Below, one piece after another: positions 17,830 through 24,835 of a stretch of DNA of 26,537 nt (position 1 is its first letter; each line of letters opens with the position of its first letter). The notes below the pieces were generated by a model. It searched no databases. It worked only from the letters and a program-made list of their open reading frames with translations, and was not told where the DNA came from. The position numbers and the translations under genes were made by a program. The stretch comes from Kiloniellaceae bacterium (GTDB lineage: Bacteria > Pseudomonadota > Alphaproteobacteria > Kiloniellales > Kiloniellaceae). The stretch covers positions 1-26,537 of the forward strand of contig JANQKX010000097.1 of NCBI GenBank assembly GCA_028280915.1, given 5' to 3'.

Positions 17830-18765
17830 CTAAAAGCCGACCATGTCGCCGCCCTTCAAGGCCAGGCGGGCGCGGGCTTCTTCCGGCGTGGCGACCGTAA
17901 AGGACAGGTCGTCCAGGATACGGCGGATCTTGCGCACCTGGTCGGCGTTGCTTTGCGCCAGCTCCCCGCGGCTGATGTAAAGGCTGTCCTCCAAGCCGAC
18001 CCGCAGGTTGCCGCCCAAGGCCGCCGCGGTGCTGCCGAAGGGCATTTGATGGCGCCCCGCCGCCAGGACCGACCACTCGTAGTCATCGCCGAACAGCTTG
18101 TTGGCGACGGAGTGCATGTGGGTCAGATTGTCCAGATCCGCCCCCACGCCGCCCAGGATGCCGAAAATCATCTGGATGAAGAACGGCGGCTTGATCAGGC
18201 CCGCATCGACAAAATGGGCCACGTTGTAGAGGTGCCCCAGGTCGTAGCATTCCATCTCGAACTTGGTGCCGTGTTCCTCGCCCAGATGGCGCAGCACGTA
18301 TTCGATGTCCTTGAAGGTATTGCGAAAAATGAAGTCCTTGGTCATCTCCAGGAACGCGGGCTCCCAGTCATGCTGCCAGCTGTCGTATTTTTGCAGCAGG
18401 GGAAAAATGCCGAAGTTCATGGAGCCCATGTTCAACGAGGCCATCTCGGGCTTGGCCCGCATGGCCGCCGCCAGGCGCTGCTCCAGGGTCATGCCCAGCC
18501 CGCCGCCGGTGGAGATGTTCACCACCGCGTTGCTGCTCTGTTTGATCACCGGCAGGAACTGCATGAAGACTTCCGGGTCCGGCGTGGGCTTGCCGGTTTC
18601 CGGGTCGCGGGCATGCAGGTGGATGATCGAGGCGCCGGCCTCGGCCGCTGCGATGGACTGCTCGGCGATCTGCTGAGGCGTCACCGGCAGATAAGGAGAC
18701 ATGGTGGGCGTATGAATGCCGCCCGTCACCGCGCAGGTGACAATGACGTTTTTGTTTTTGGCCAT
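17830..18765 (-). CDS. Beta-keto acid cleavage enzyme (BKACE, DUF849 family)
   Basis: The 311-residue protein belongs to the zinc-dependent family first described as 3-keto-5-aminohexanoate cleavage enzyme (Kce). These enzymes transfer an acyl group from a beta-keto acid to acetyl-CoA, giving acetoacetate and a new acyl-CoA. Visible signatures are IIHLHARDPETGKPTPD with zinc ligands H49 and H51, VVNISTGGGLGMTLEQRL, and MASLNMGSMNFG. Beside a carnitine-dehydrogenase-like gene the natural substrate would be 3-dehydrocarnitine, giving betainyl-CoA plus acetoacetate. This reaction is known for some BKACE members. The ATG at 18765 is set by GAGGAGG six bases upstream. The 142-bp gap upstream contains a long inverted repeat. 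Confidence 0.9.
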   Translation of the reverse strand: MAKNKNVIVTCAVTGGIHTPTMSPYLPVTPQQIAEQSIAAAEAGASIIHLHARDPETGKPTPDPEVFMQFLPVIKQSSNAVVNISTGGGLGMTLEQRLAAAMRAKPEMASLNMGSMNFGIFPLLQKYDSWQHDWEPAFLEMTKDFIFRNTFKDIEYVLRHLGEEHGTKFEMECYDLGHLYNVAHFVDAGLIKPPFFIQMIFGILGGVGADLDNLTHMHSVANKLFGDDYEWSVLAAGRHQMPFGSTAAALGGNLRVGLEDSLYISRGELAQSNADQVRKIRRILDDLSFTVATPEEARARLALKGGDMVGF

Positions 18766-18784
18766 GGTGTCCTCCTCGGGATCC

Positions 18785-18844
18785 AGAGCGGCTCTCAGAT
18801 CAATTGGAATCGTTTTACGATCCAATTGGCCTGAGATCTGCTCT
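18785..18844. repeat. 60-bp near-perfect inverted repeat before the BKACE ribosome binding site
   Basis: The left arm (18785-18813) and right arm (18817-18844) are almost fully complementary, with only a few mismatches and one bulge, around a TTT/TTTT centre. Each arm carries CCAATTGG or CAATTGGA. In the minus-strand mRNA it would form a hairpin of about 28 bp with an AAAA loop, ending about 10 nt before the BKACE Shine-Dalgarno sequence. No T-run follows on that strand, so it is not a standard terminator. It may be an operator or an mRNA-stabilising or attenuating structure. Confidence 0.8.
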
Positions 18845-18907
18845 ACAATTTAACAAGTTAGAGCGAAACAACAGGCCAGGTGCGCTCGCACCTGATCTGT
18901 GTTTGCT

Positions 18908-19675
18908 CTAGACGCGCATCTGTTGAACCTGGGCGGTCAGGCCGCCGTCCAGAACCCAAAGCTGGCCCGAGGCGTAGCGCGCCTCGTCCCCGGCCAGCCA
19001 GTTGACCAGATTGGCCACGTCGTCGGGCGTGCCGTAGTAACCCACCGGATGCACCCGGCGCACTTCTTCTTTCAGGCTTTCGATATCGCCGGCCGAACCG
19101 AAAAACGACTGCAGCATGGGCGTGTCGATATAGCCCGGGCAAATGGCGTTGACCCGAATGTTCTCCGGGCCGTGATCGCAGGCCATGGCCCGGGTCAAGG
19201 CGTGCACCGCCCCCTTGGTGGCGCAGTAGGCTGCCAAGCCCGGATCGGCGATGAAGCCGTCGTAGGAGCCGAAATTGACGATGGAGCCGCCGCCCGCCTT
19301 GCGCATCAAGGGCAAGCCATGCTTTGAGGCCAGGAAAGTACCCGTGGTATTGATGGCGAAGATGCGGTTCCATTCCGCCAGCGAAGTTTCCTCGATGGTC
19401 TTTTCGATTTCGATCCCGGCGGCGTTGACCAAGACGTGAAGCTTGCCGAAAGCGTCCTCGACCGTCCGATAGGCCGCCAGGACCGCCGCCTCGTCGGTCA
19501 CATCGAAAGGCAAGTAGCGCACACCGGCCGGCAGATCACCCGCCGGCGCCGCCACGTCGGCGGCAAAAACCTCGGCGCCCTCCTTGGCGAAGCGGCGGCA
19601 GATGGCTTGGCCGATACCGCCGCAACCGCCGGTCACCAAAGCCACCTTTCCGGCCAGGTTACCTTGCTCGCTCAT
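18908..19675 (-). CDS. SDR-family oxidoreductase (second paralogue in the cluster)
   Basis: A classical 255-residue SDR with TGGCGGIG (15-22), NAAG, and catalytic S137, Y150 and K154 in YCATKG. It continues into NAICPGYIDTPML and the C-terminal VLDGG. It resembles the other SDR of this operon, as in FIADPGLAAYCATKGAVHAL compared with HADPGMALYNASKGFVHAL, so the two are probable paralogues with distinct substrates. The ATG at 19675 is preceded by AAGGAAAAAGG. It lies 32 bp after the Rieske oxygenase gene on the same strand. Its place between the oxygenase and the BKACE suggests a role in the same pathway; the exact reaction cannot be read from sequence. Confidence 0.87.
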   Translation of the reverse strand: MSEQGNLAGKVALVTGGCGGIGQAICRRFAKEGAEVFAADVAAPAGDLPAGVRYLPFDVTDEAAVLAAYRTVEDAFGKLHVLVNAAGIEIEKTIEETSLAEWNRIFAINTTGTFLASKHGLPLMRKAGGGSIVNFGSYDGFIADPGLAAYCATKGAVHALTRAMACDHGPENIRVNAICPGYIDTPMLQSFFGSAGDIESLKEEVRRVHPVGYYGTPDDVANLVNWLAGDEARYASGQLWVLDGGLTAQVQQMRV

Positions 19676-19707
19676 GACCTTTTTCCTTTTGTTGATTGCT
19701 TGTGGGG

Positions 19708-20844
19708 TCAGGCCAAATGCTTCTCATAAGCCTCCATGACCAGGCCGTGGAAGTGGTGCACCCCGTGTTCGGAGAGCCCGCTGCCTTCCGGGTCGGTCAC
19801 GAAGCGGCCCTGTTGAAAGGCCGGTGTGCGCATGCCCCGCTGGACGGATTCCACGATGTCGATGTCTTCCTGCTGCAAGACGTCGCGCAGATAGTCGATG
19901 GCTTCCATTTGCGACGGCTTGGGATGATCCTGCAGAAAGTAGAAATCATAAGTCTCGAAGGTGGTCTCGGGACCGGTCGGGATCACATTCAAGACGATGA
20001 AATTGCCCTCGCCGGGATAGCGCATGAGACAGATGTTGGGCCACAGCCACCACACCGCATGATCGGTCACCGAGGCGTCGTCGATCTTGTAGGCGGAGTT
20101 GTCCACGTTGCCCGCCTTGGCCATGTGGCTGGAATAGATGCCTTGGGTGACGACCTTATAGGTGTCCATTTCCACCAAAGAGGCGAAATCCTTATGGGCC
20201 ACGTGGCAGTGGTAACATTCCAGGAAGTTGTCCACCACGTTCTTCCAGTTGGACTTGATGTCGAAGGTCAGCCGGTGGGCAAAGGTCAGTTGGTCCAGGT
20301 CCGGCACCCATTCGTGGATCTCTTGGGCCAGATTACCGCTTTGTTCGGCAAGGGACGGCGCCTTGGGATCCAGATTGACGAAGACGAAGCCACAGAAGAG
20401 CTCTACCTGCACCGAGGAGAGACAGATCTCACGCTTATCGAAATTCTTGAGATGCTTGGTGTGGGGTGCGTTTTTCAGCTCGCCGTCCAAGCTGTAGGCC
20501 CAGGCATGATAAGGACAGGTGATCACGTTGGCCCGCCCCTCGCCTTGCACCAGGGCGTGGGCGCGGTGCTTGCACACATTATAAAAGGCCCGCAAGTCGC
20601 CATCGCGATTGCGCACCACAAAAAGCGGCTGGCCTTGAATGTCGAAGGCATAATACTGACCGGGCTTGCGCAGGCGTTCCTGATGGCAAACGAACTGCCA
20701 GGTCTTGTTGAAAATGGCCTGGCGGTCGGCTTCCAGGTATCGATCTTGCGTGTAGCAGAAGCCCGGCAGGGACGAGGAATCATCCGCCGCCGCCGGATCG
20801 AAATTCGCTTTAATCGTGCTGAGGTCTTGCTGCAATAAGCTCAT
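19708..20844 (-). CDS. Rieske oxygenase alpha subunit, carnitine/betaine monooxygenase type (CntA/YeaW-like)
   Basis: The 378-residue protein is a terminal oxygenase with a [2Fe-2S] Rieske centre (C91, H93, C110, H113) and a mononuclear iron site (H212, H217, D327). The bridging residue is Glu209 in VDNFLECYHC rather than the usual Asp, a hallmark I associate with oxygenases acting on quaternary ammonium compounds (CntA, GbcA, stachydrine demethylase). The closest remembered resemblance is to CntA/YeaW (ITCPYHAWAYSLDG, SGLSEHGVHHFH). CntA cleaves carnitine to trimethylamine and malic semialdehyde, but specificity varies and cannot be fixed here. The ATG at 20844 has GGAGG closely upstream. 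It is the first gene of the operon, and no flavin/ferredoxin reductase partner is in the window. Confidence 0.9.
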   Translation of the reverse strand: MSLLQQDLSTIKANFDPAAADDSSSLPGFCYTQDRYLEADRQAIFNKTWQFVCHQERLRKPGQYYAFDIQGQPLFVVRNRDGDLRAFYNVCKHRAHALVQGEGRANVITCPYHAWAYSLDGELKNAPHTKHLKNFDKREICLSSVQVELFCGFVFVNLDPKAPSLAEQSGNLAQEIHEWVPDLDQLTFAHRLTFDIKSNWKNVVDNFLECYHCHVAHKDFASLVEMDTYKVVTQGIYSSHMAKAGNVDNSAYKIDDASVTDHAVWWLWPNICLMRYPGEGNFIVLNVIPTGPETTFETYDFYFLQDHPKPSQMEAIDYLRDVLQQEDIDIVESVQRGMRTPAFQQGRFVTDPEGSGLSEHGVHHFHGLVMEAYEKHLA

Positions 20845-20942
20845 TTTCCACCTCCAAGGGGCAAGTGCCGGGGCAACACCCGAGTTAACGCCCGAAGCAG
20901 TTGAGAAACGCTCGGCCGGATCGGCCTGGATCACCCTGCCAC

Positions 20943-20983
20943 TGTCGGGCAATTGGCTGAGCGGCATGCCGACAAAACCGACA
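20943..20983. promoter_or_regulatory. Candidate operator upstream of the Rieske oxygenase operon
   Basis: The 177-bp gap between the transporter stop and the Rieske start holds three CCGACA half-sites within 41 bp: inverted at 20943-20948, then direct at 20969-20974 and 20978-20983 (9-bp period). AraC-type regulators often bind direct repeats, so this could be the target of the convergent regulator. This is speculative. Confidence 0.3.
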
Positions 20984-21021
20984 GATATCAGATAATTTTC
21001 GCCATCCGTATCGAAGGGCCT

Positions 21022-21894
21022 TCATGGGCTCTTTGACGCGGCGGCCCGCTCGGGCGCTCGGATGACCAGGGCCACCCCGGCGATAACAATGGCGCCCCCC
21101 ATCAGGACCATGGGACCCGGCCGTTCGCCGAGAAAGAGCATGCTGCCCAAGACTGTGGTCACAGGCAGCAGGAGCAAAAAAGGCGCCACTTTATTGACCG
21201 GATTGTGGGCCAGGACATGGTACCAAGCGCCATAGCCGATGACCGTCATGACCACCGCCAGGTAAAGCACCGACGACCAGCCCAGCCAGGTGGCGTTTTC
21301 AAGCGACACCAACGGATTTCCCTCCAGTAACGTGGAGGCCAGCAACATTTGCGGGCCGGCGAAGACCCCGACCCAGGCGGTCAGGGCAAAGCCGCCGACC
21401 CGGCCGCCCAAGCCCTTGACCATCATCTGACCCACGGCCCAGGTCAGCGCGCCGGCCATCACCAGGAAGATGGGCCAGAGGTGGTCCTGATGGGCCGGCC
21501 GGCCGGCGATCAAGGCGACCCCGCCGAAAGCCAGCAGCAAACCGGTGACACGTTGCAGGTTTAGGCGCTCGCCGAAAAAGATCACCGCCAGCAGGATGGC
21601 GAAGGGCACCTCGAGCTGCACCACGATCACCGCCAGGGAGGCGTCGATGTAGGTGAGGCCGGTGAAGGTCAGGCCGTACTGCACGGTGGCGCTGATCAGG
21701 GCAATCCAGAAAATCCGCATCATAAAGCCCCGGGGCACGGGCACGAACCAGACCAGGATCAAGGCGGCCAGGGTAAAGCGAAGGCCCATGAGCAAGAGCG
21801 GCGGGAACTCCGCCAGGCCCGCCTTGGCATAGGTCACCCCCAAGCCCCAGGTGAAGGGCACGAGCAGGGCCAGCAAGATGCTCTTTAGGGACAC
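21022..21894 (-). CDS. EamA/DMT-superfamily transporter
   Basis: A 290-residue, very hydrophobic protein made of two EamA repeats, with about ten predicted helices. Landmarks are an initial LLALLVPFTWGLGVTYAKAG, a mid-protein AGALTWAVGQMMVKG beginning the second repeat, and a last helix near MVLMGGAIVIAGVALVIRAP. Family members export amino acids or other small metabolites, and the substrate cannot be read from sequence. The start is GTG at 21894 with GGAAAGG about 13-20 bases upstream. It precedes the Rieske operon on the same strand but with a 177-bp gap, so it may be a separate unit with the methyltransferase 27 bp upstream. Confidence 0.9.
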   Translation of the reverse strand: MSLKSILLALLVPFTWGLGVTYAKAGLAEFPPLLLMGLRFTLAALILVWFVPVPRGFMMRIFWIALISATVQYGLTFTGLTYIDASLAVIVVQLEVPFAILLAVIFFGERLNLQRVTGLLLAFGGVALIAGRPAHQDHLWPIFLVMAGALTWAVGQMMVKGLGGRVGGFALTAWVGVFAGPQMLLASTLLEGNPLVSLENATWLGWSSVLYLAVVMTVIGYGAWYHVLAHNPVNKVAPFLLLLPVTTVLGSMLFLGERPGPMVLMGGAIVIAGVALVIRAPERAAASKSP

Positions 21895-21921
21895 GAAAGC
21901 CTGCCTTTCCGCAAAACCGGG

Positions 21922-22803
21922 TCAGTCAATCCGGAGCCCCTGCCCCACCAGATCGGTCATGGGCAAGGCGTGAACCGTATCCTGATGCCGGGCCAGCAAC
22001 AAATCGACCCAAAAATAGTCATCGCGGAAAGCGGCCTCGGGATCGCGGCCCAGGGCCGCCGTGTTGCGGAAAATTTCGGTCCGCTCTTGCGCGCTGGCCA
22101 GGCGGCGATAGCGAAAGGGCGCCGCGGTGCAAAGCTCGACGGTGTAGCCGTGTCGTTGAAAGACCTGGTTGAGGGGCCCGTCGTCCACGTCCGGCCGAGA
22201 CGCCAGCAATATCCAGGGCCGCTTCGGGCCCGACGTTGAAAGAATGGCATGGAATGACGGCGGCAAGGTTTCCCCCAGGGCACCGGTCTCCATCACCACA
22301 TCCACTTCTTTGAGATGACTGGCCAGAGCGGGGCTGGGTGCATCACTTACCAGGTTCTCCGCGAAGGCGCCCTGGTAAAACCCCATCTCAACCCCATAAG
22401 CGAGCGCCTGTTCGGCGATATCCAGGCCATGGACCTCGAAAAGCGCTTCAGGCCGCCGGCGCGCCGCAAAATGACGCCGGTCCGCCTGGAACAGATCCGG
22501 GCCATAGCCGCTTTCCGTCAGAGCGAAGCGGTCGTAGATCTCGGCCAGATCCGTCTTATGGGCCAGCAGGGCGCCGTTCACCCCGTAGCCGCCGGCAAAA
22601 TCCAAGACCCGCAGGCGGGGCGTGTGCCTGTGTTGGGCAATCTGAGCGGCGCTCTGGAGCAGAAACCGGCAAGCGACAGCGGGCAGGCGGTAGTCCGCGT
22701 CCCGCAGCCCGGTGAAATAAGGCCTGGGGTCCGCCAGGTTGTAGCGTGCCGCGAAATCCTTCCGGTTCCGCACCCTGCCGGTCCCGCTTGCGTCGTTCGC
22801 CAC
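21922..22803 (-). CDS. Putative class I SAM methyltransferase (TIGR04325-like)
   Basis: The 293-residue protein has a Rossmann-type motif I, RVLDFAGGYGVNGALL. A motif II-like FEVHGLDIAEQALAYG and an HAILSTSG region follow. The DF.GG.G spacing recalls the TIGR04325 methyltransferase-like family, but I cannot confirm it by search. The substrate is unknown, and the family is not clearly tied to quaternary ammonium metabolism. The start is GTG at 22803 with a weak GGGGG upstream; no better start was seen. It lies 27 bp from the transporter gene and is probably co-transcribed. Confidence 0.65.
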   Translation of the reverse strand: MANDASGTGRVRNRKDFAARYNLADPRPYFTGLRDADYRLPAVACRFLLQSAAQIAQHRHTPRLRVLDFAGGYGVNGALLAHKTDLAEIYDRFALTESGYGPDLFQADRRHFAARRRPEALFEVHGLDIAEQALAYGVEMGFYQGAFAENLVSDAPSPALASHLKEVDVVMETGALGETLPPSFHAILSTSGPKRPWILLASRPDVDDGPLNQVFQRHGYTVELCTAAPFRYRRLASAQERTEIFRNTAALGRDPEAAFRDDYFWVDLLLARHQDTVHALPMTDLVGQGLRID

Positions 22804-22888
22804 CCCATACCCCCAGCGTTAGAGCCAAATCTCCGAAAGAGATTGGCAGCTGGTTGCGGAGCTGTCAGCCAAATTCGCCCCTGGAACT

Positions 22889-22931
22889 GGGATTGGGGAG
22901 GCTGGGACTGGGGAGGCTGGGATTGGAGGCT
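22889..22931. repeat. 15-bp tandem repeat in an intergenic region
   Basis: Two full copies of GGGAYTGGGGAGGCT (22889-22903, 22904-22918) and a shortened third (22919-22931) lie just downstream of the stop of the membrane protein gene. No function is evident. Confidence 0.8.
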
Positions 22932-22948
22932 GTGGTATCGCCGGCCTG

Positions 22949-23347
22949 TCAGGCCAGAAGGCCGATCAAAAAGGCAGCGGCCAGGGTTGCCAAGACCAAG
23001 GCCGCGGTGAGGCGGGCCGAAAGCGCCCATAGCTTCCAACCGGCAAAGCGGCCGGCGGCGCGCCACATGCCGACGGAAACGAGGGCCGCATAGGTCACCA
23101 GGAACAAACAATAGGCCAGGAAAAGGGCATGGCCCCCGGTCCCGGGCTGAATTTCGATGGCCGCGGCATTAATGAAATTGATCGGGGCGGCCAGGATGAT
23201 GCTGCCCGCAAAGCCATAGATCCAAGTTACCTGCGCCAGCGGCAGGTCGCCCCGCAACAGGGCCAGGAAACGCGGACCTGCATCGCTCGGACCATTGAAC
23301 GGGATATCCGGGAAATGGAGGTCTTGTAGGTGAAGATCCTGTGCCAT
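22949..23347 (-). CDS. Small integral membrane protein of unknown function (132 aa)
   Basis: I do not recognise the family. The protein has a soluble N-terminus of about 35 residues and three hydrophobic segments: near VTWIYGFAGSIILAAPINF, HALFLAYCLFLVTYAALVSV and LTAALVLATLAAAFLIGLL. The region after the first helix (NAAAIEIQPGTGG) would form a loop. The ATG at 23347 has no clear Shine-Dalgarno sequence. It stands between the DUF2336 gene and the methyltransferase on the same strand. Codon use looks like that of its neighbours. Confidence 0.72.
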   Translation of the reverse strand: MAQDLHLQDLHFPDIPFNGPSDAGPRFLALLRGDLPLAQVTWIYGFAGSIILAAPINFINAAAIEIQPGTGGHALFLAYCLFLVTYAALVSVGMWRAAGRFAGWKLWALSARLTAALVLATLAAAFLIGLLA

Positions 23348-23462
23348 GGGTTATCGTTAACCGCAAAAGCCTAAAAGATCGTCAACACCCGCGCACGCTC
23401 GGAGCGACGGCCAAAAGCGCGCGCGGGGCCTAAGCGGATGGGGTTAGCTTGAGTTGAGGCCC

Positions 23463-24461
23463 TTAGCCGGCCAAGGCTTGATTTCCGCCGTTTTCCGCCG
23501 CCGCCATGCGCAGACGATCGAATTCAGATTCCAACAAGGGAACGATTCCGTGGGAAACGCGCGCCGCCTTGTAAATCATCTGACGCTGCTCGATGGTGCC
23601 GACAAAAAAGGCCTCCTCTACCTTTTTCAAAGGCAATTCGGCCAAGGCGGCCAGGGCGGCGAGAAAAAATCGCCCGCAATTCCGTTTCAGGGCAAAATAG
23701 ATCAATTGGGGGCAAAGTTCATTACGTGCCGCCATGCCCCCGGCCAGAAAAGCCATATCAGCCGGGTCCGTGCGCCCGATCATGGCCAGGATGGCGTCAA
23801 ACTTCGCCTCTTCCTCGACGGGGTGCAGAAAGTCTCCCAGTCTCTTGTATTTTAGCGATAATTTCTGCGCCGCCGCGCTGGAAATGCGGGGAATGAGCTG
23901 CACCACGATGGCCGGTGGCAATATGTGGCGGTCGACGATTTTCTCGAACAGGCCCGAAGTCTCGTCAAATCGATTGAGAACGGAAAGAAAAGCGTCCTCG
24001 GACAGCTCGGCCGTGGCGTTGTCCAGCAAGTCGCCGGCCGTTTCCTGGTTGCCGCAGTCGGCCAAAATCTCCGCCACCTCTCGGGGCACCCCGGCCCGCC
24101 GCGCCAGGGCGGCCTTGGCGTAGTGTTCCGCCTCGCGGGCAATCTGGCACAGTTCCTCGGTGGAAAAGATCTGGGTGACCTCCAAAAAAGGAACCGCCAC
24201 GGATTCCAGATCGAAGGCCAGCATAAAGGCGATGTCCTTGGGCAGGAACTTGCTGTGCCGCACGCCTTTGGAGAGGGCCGCGCGTACCACTTCCACCGCG
24301 TCTTGCGCCAATTGGCGCGCCACTTCCTCGGCAATCTTGCAATCGATTTCACCGCTTGCCTGGTCGAGTTGTGTGCCCAGACGCTCGGCGATCTTGATCT
24401 TTTTGTCCTGCCCGGCGTCGTTTAGCTGGAGCTGGACCTGGTCGGAGGAAAGAGAGGCCAT
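23463..24461 (-). CDS. DUF2336 family protein
   Basis: The 332-residue protein is alpha-helical and matches the alphaproteobacterial DUF2336 family. It starts MASLSSDQVQLQLNDAG and continues with LAQDAVEVVRAALSKGVRHS, FLPKDIAFMLAFDLESVAVPFLE and repeated helical-pair segments that look HEAT-like. Members are often of unknown function; the N-terminal helical repeats suggest a scaffold role. I chose the ATG at 24461 because it gives the usual family N-terminus. The frame is open to 24626, but that extension is AT-rich and lacks family resemblance. No catalytic residues are visible. Confidence 0.8.
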   Translation of the reverse strand: MASLSSDQVQLQLNDAGQDKKIKIAERLGTQLDQASGEIDCKIAEEVARQLAQDAVEVVRAALSKGVRHSKFLPKDIAFMLAFDLESVAVPFLEVTQIFSTEELCQIAREAEHYAKAALARRAGVPREVAEILADCGNQETAGDLLDNATAELSEDAFLSVLNRFDETSGLFEKIVDRHILPPAIVVQLIPRISSAAAQKLSLKYKRLGDFLHPVEEEAKFDAILAMIGRTDPADMAFLAGGMAARNELCPQLIYFALKRNCGRFFLAALAALAELPLKKVEEAFFVGTIEQRQMIYKAARVSHGIVPLLESEFDRLRMAAAENGGNQALAG

Positions 24462-24835
24462 TTGGACGGGTATTCGTGCCGGAAGATGAGGAAACAGCGC
24501 CAAGCTTGCGGCAAATTCATTAGCAATTTCTGTACGACAATTCCGCCACCGCAGTTTTTTGTCTTTTTTGCCAATTAACGAAGGATCTTTATCTCCTGAT
24601 AAGGCAACTGACCTATTCTCAAGCATTGCCAGGTAGGCGCTCTACAGCGCCCAGGTAGGGCGCACCTTTCGGTGCGCGGGGCATACAAGAAATCCTAAAT
24701 TTCCAATAATTATCAGCTACTTAGCTGTCTGTCCAGCTTTTTGCCCTTACAGAACAAACAGCAAACTCGGGTGAAACTGGGGTGCAAATGGCCTAGTAGA
24801 TAGGATCATTCTCACCTCTTTTGCGGCGGGGTTTG
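24462..24835. other. 374-bp intergenic region with a tandem-hairpin element
   Basis: This AT-rich stretch separates DUF2336 from the hydrolase/OsmC gene. It should contain the DUF2336 promoter, which I could not identify. It holds the two-hairpin element at 24631-24677 and no credible gene. Confidence 0.5.
24631..24677. repeat. Tandem hairpin (REP-like) element
   Basis: Two hairpins in a row each follow CAGGTAGG. The first is GGCGCT-CTAC-AGCGCC (24637-24652). The second is CGCACC-TTTC-GGTGCG (24661-24676). On the minus strand the second would have a GAAA tetraloop. The repeated leader and paired stems suggest a REP-type element. No other copy was found in this window. Confidence 0.65.

Noticed and set aside
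17179..18834. A 551-codon open frame on the plus strand across the SDR and BKACE genes
   Set aside because: Both opposite-strand genes have clear family motifs and ribosome sites, and the plus-strand translation is a His/Gly/Val-rich shadow.
22943..22955. Hairpin GGCCT-GTC-AGGCC at the membrane-protein stop as a terminator
   Set aside because: It spans the stop codon with only five base pairs and no T-run follows.
24462..24626. N-terminal extension of the DUF2336 gene
   Set aside because: It is AT-rich, lacks a ribosome site at 24626 and has no resemblance to the family, which normally starts at the ATG at 24461.
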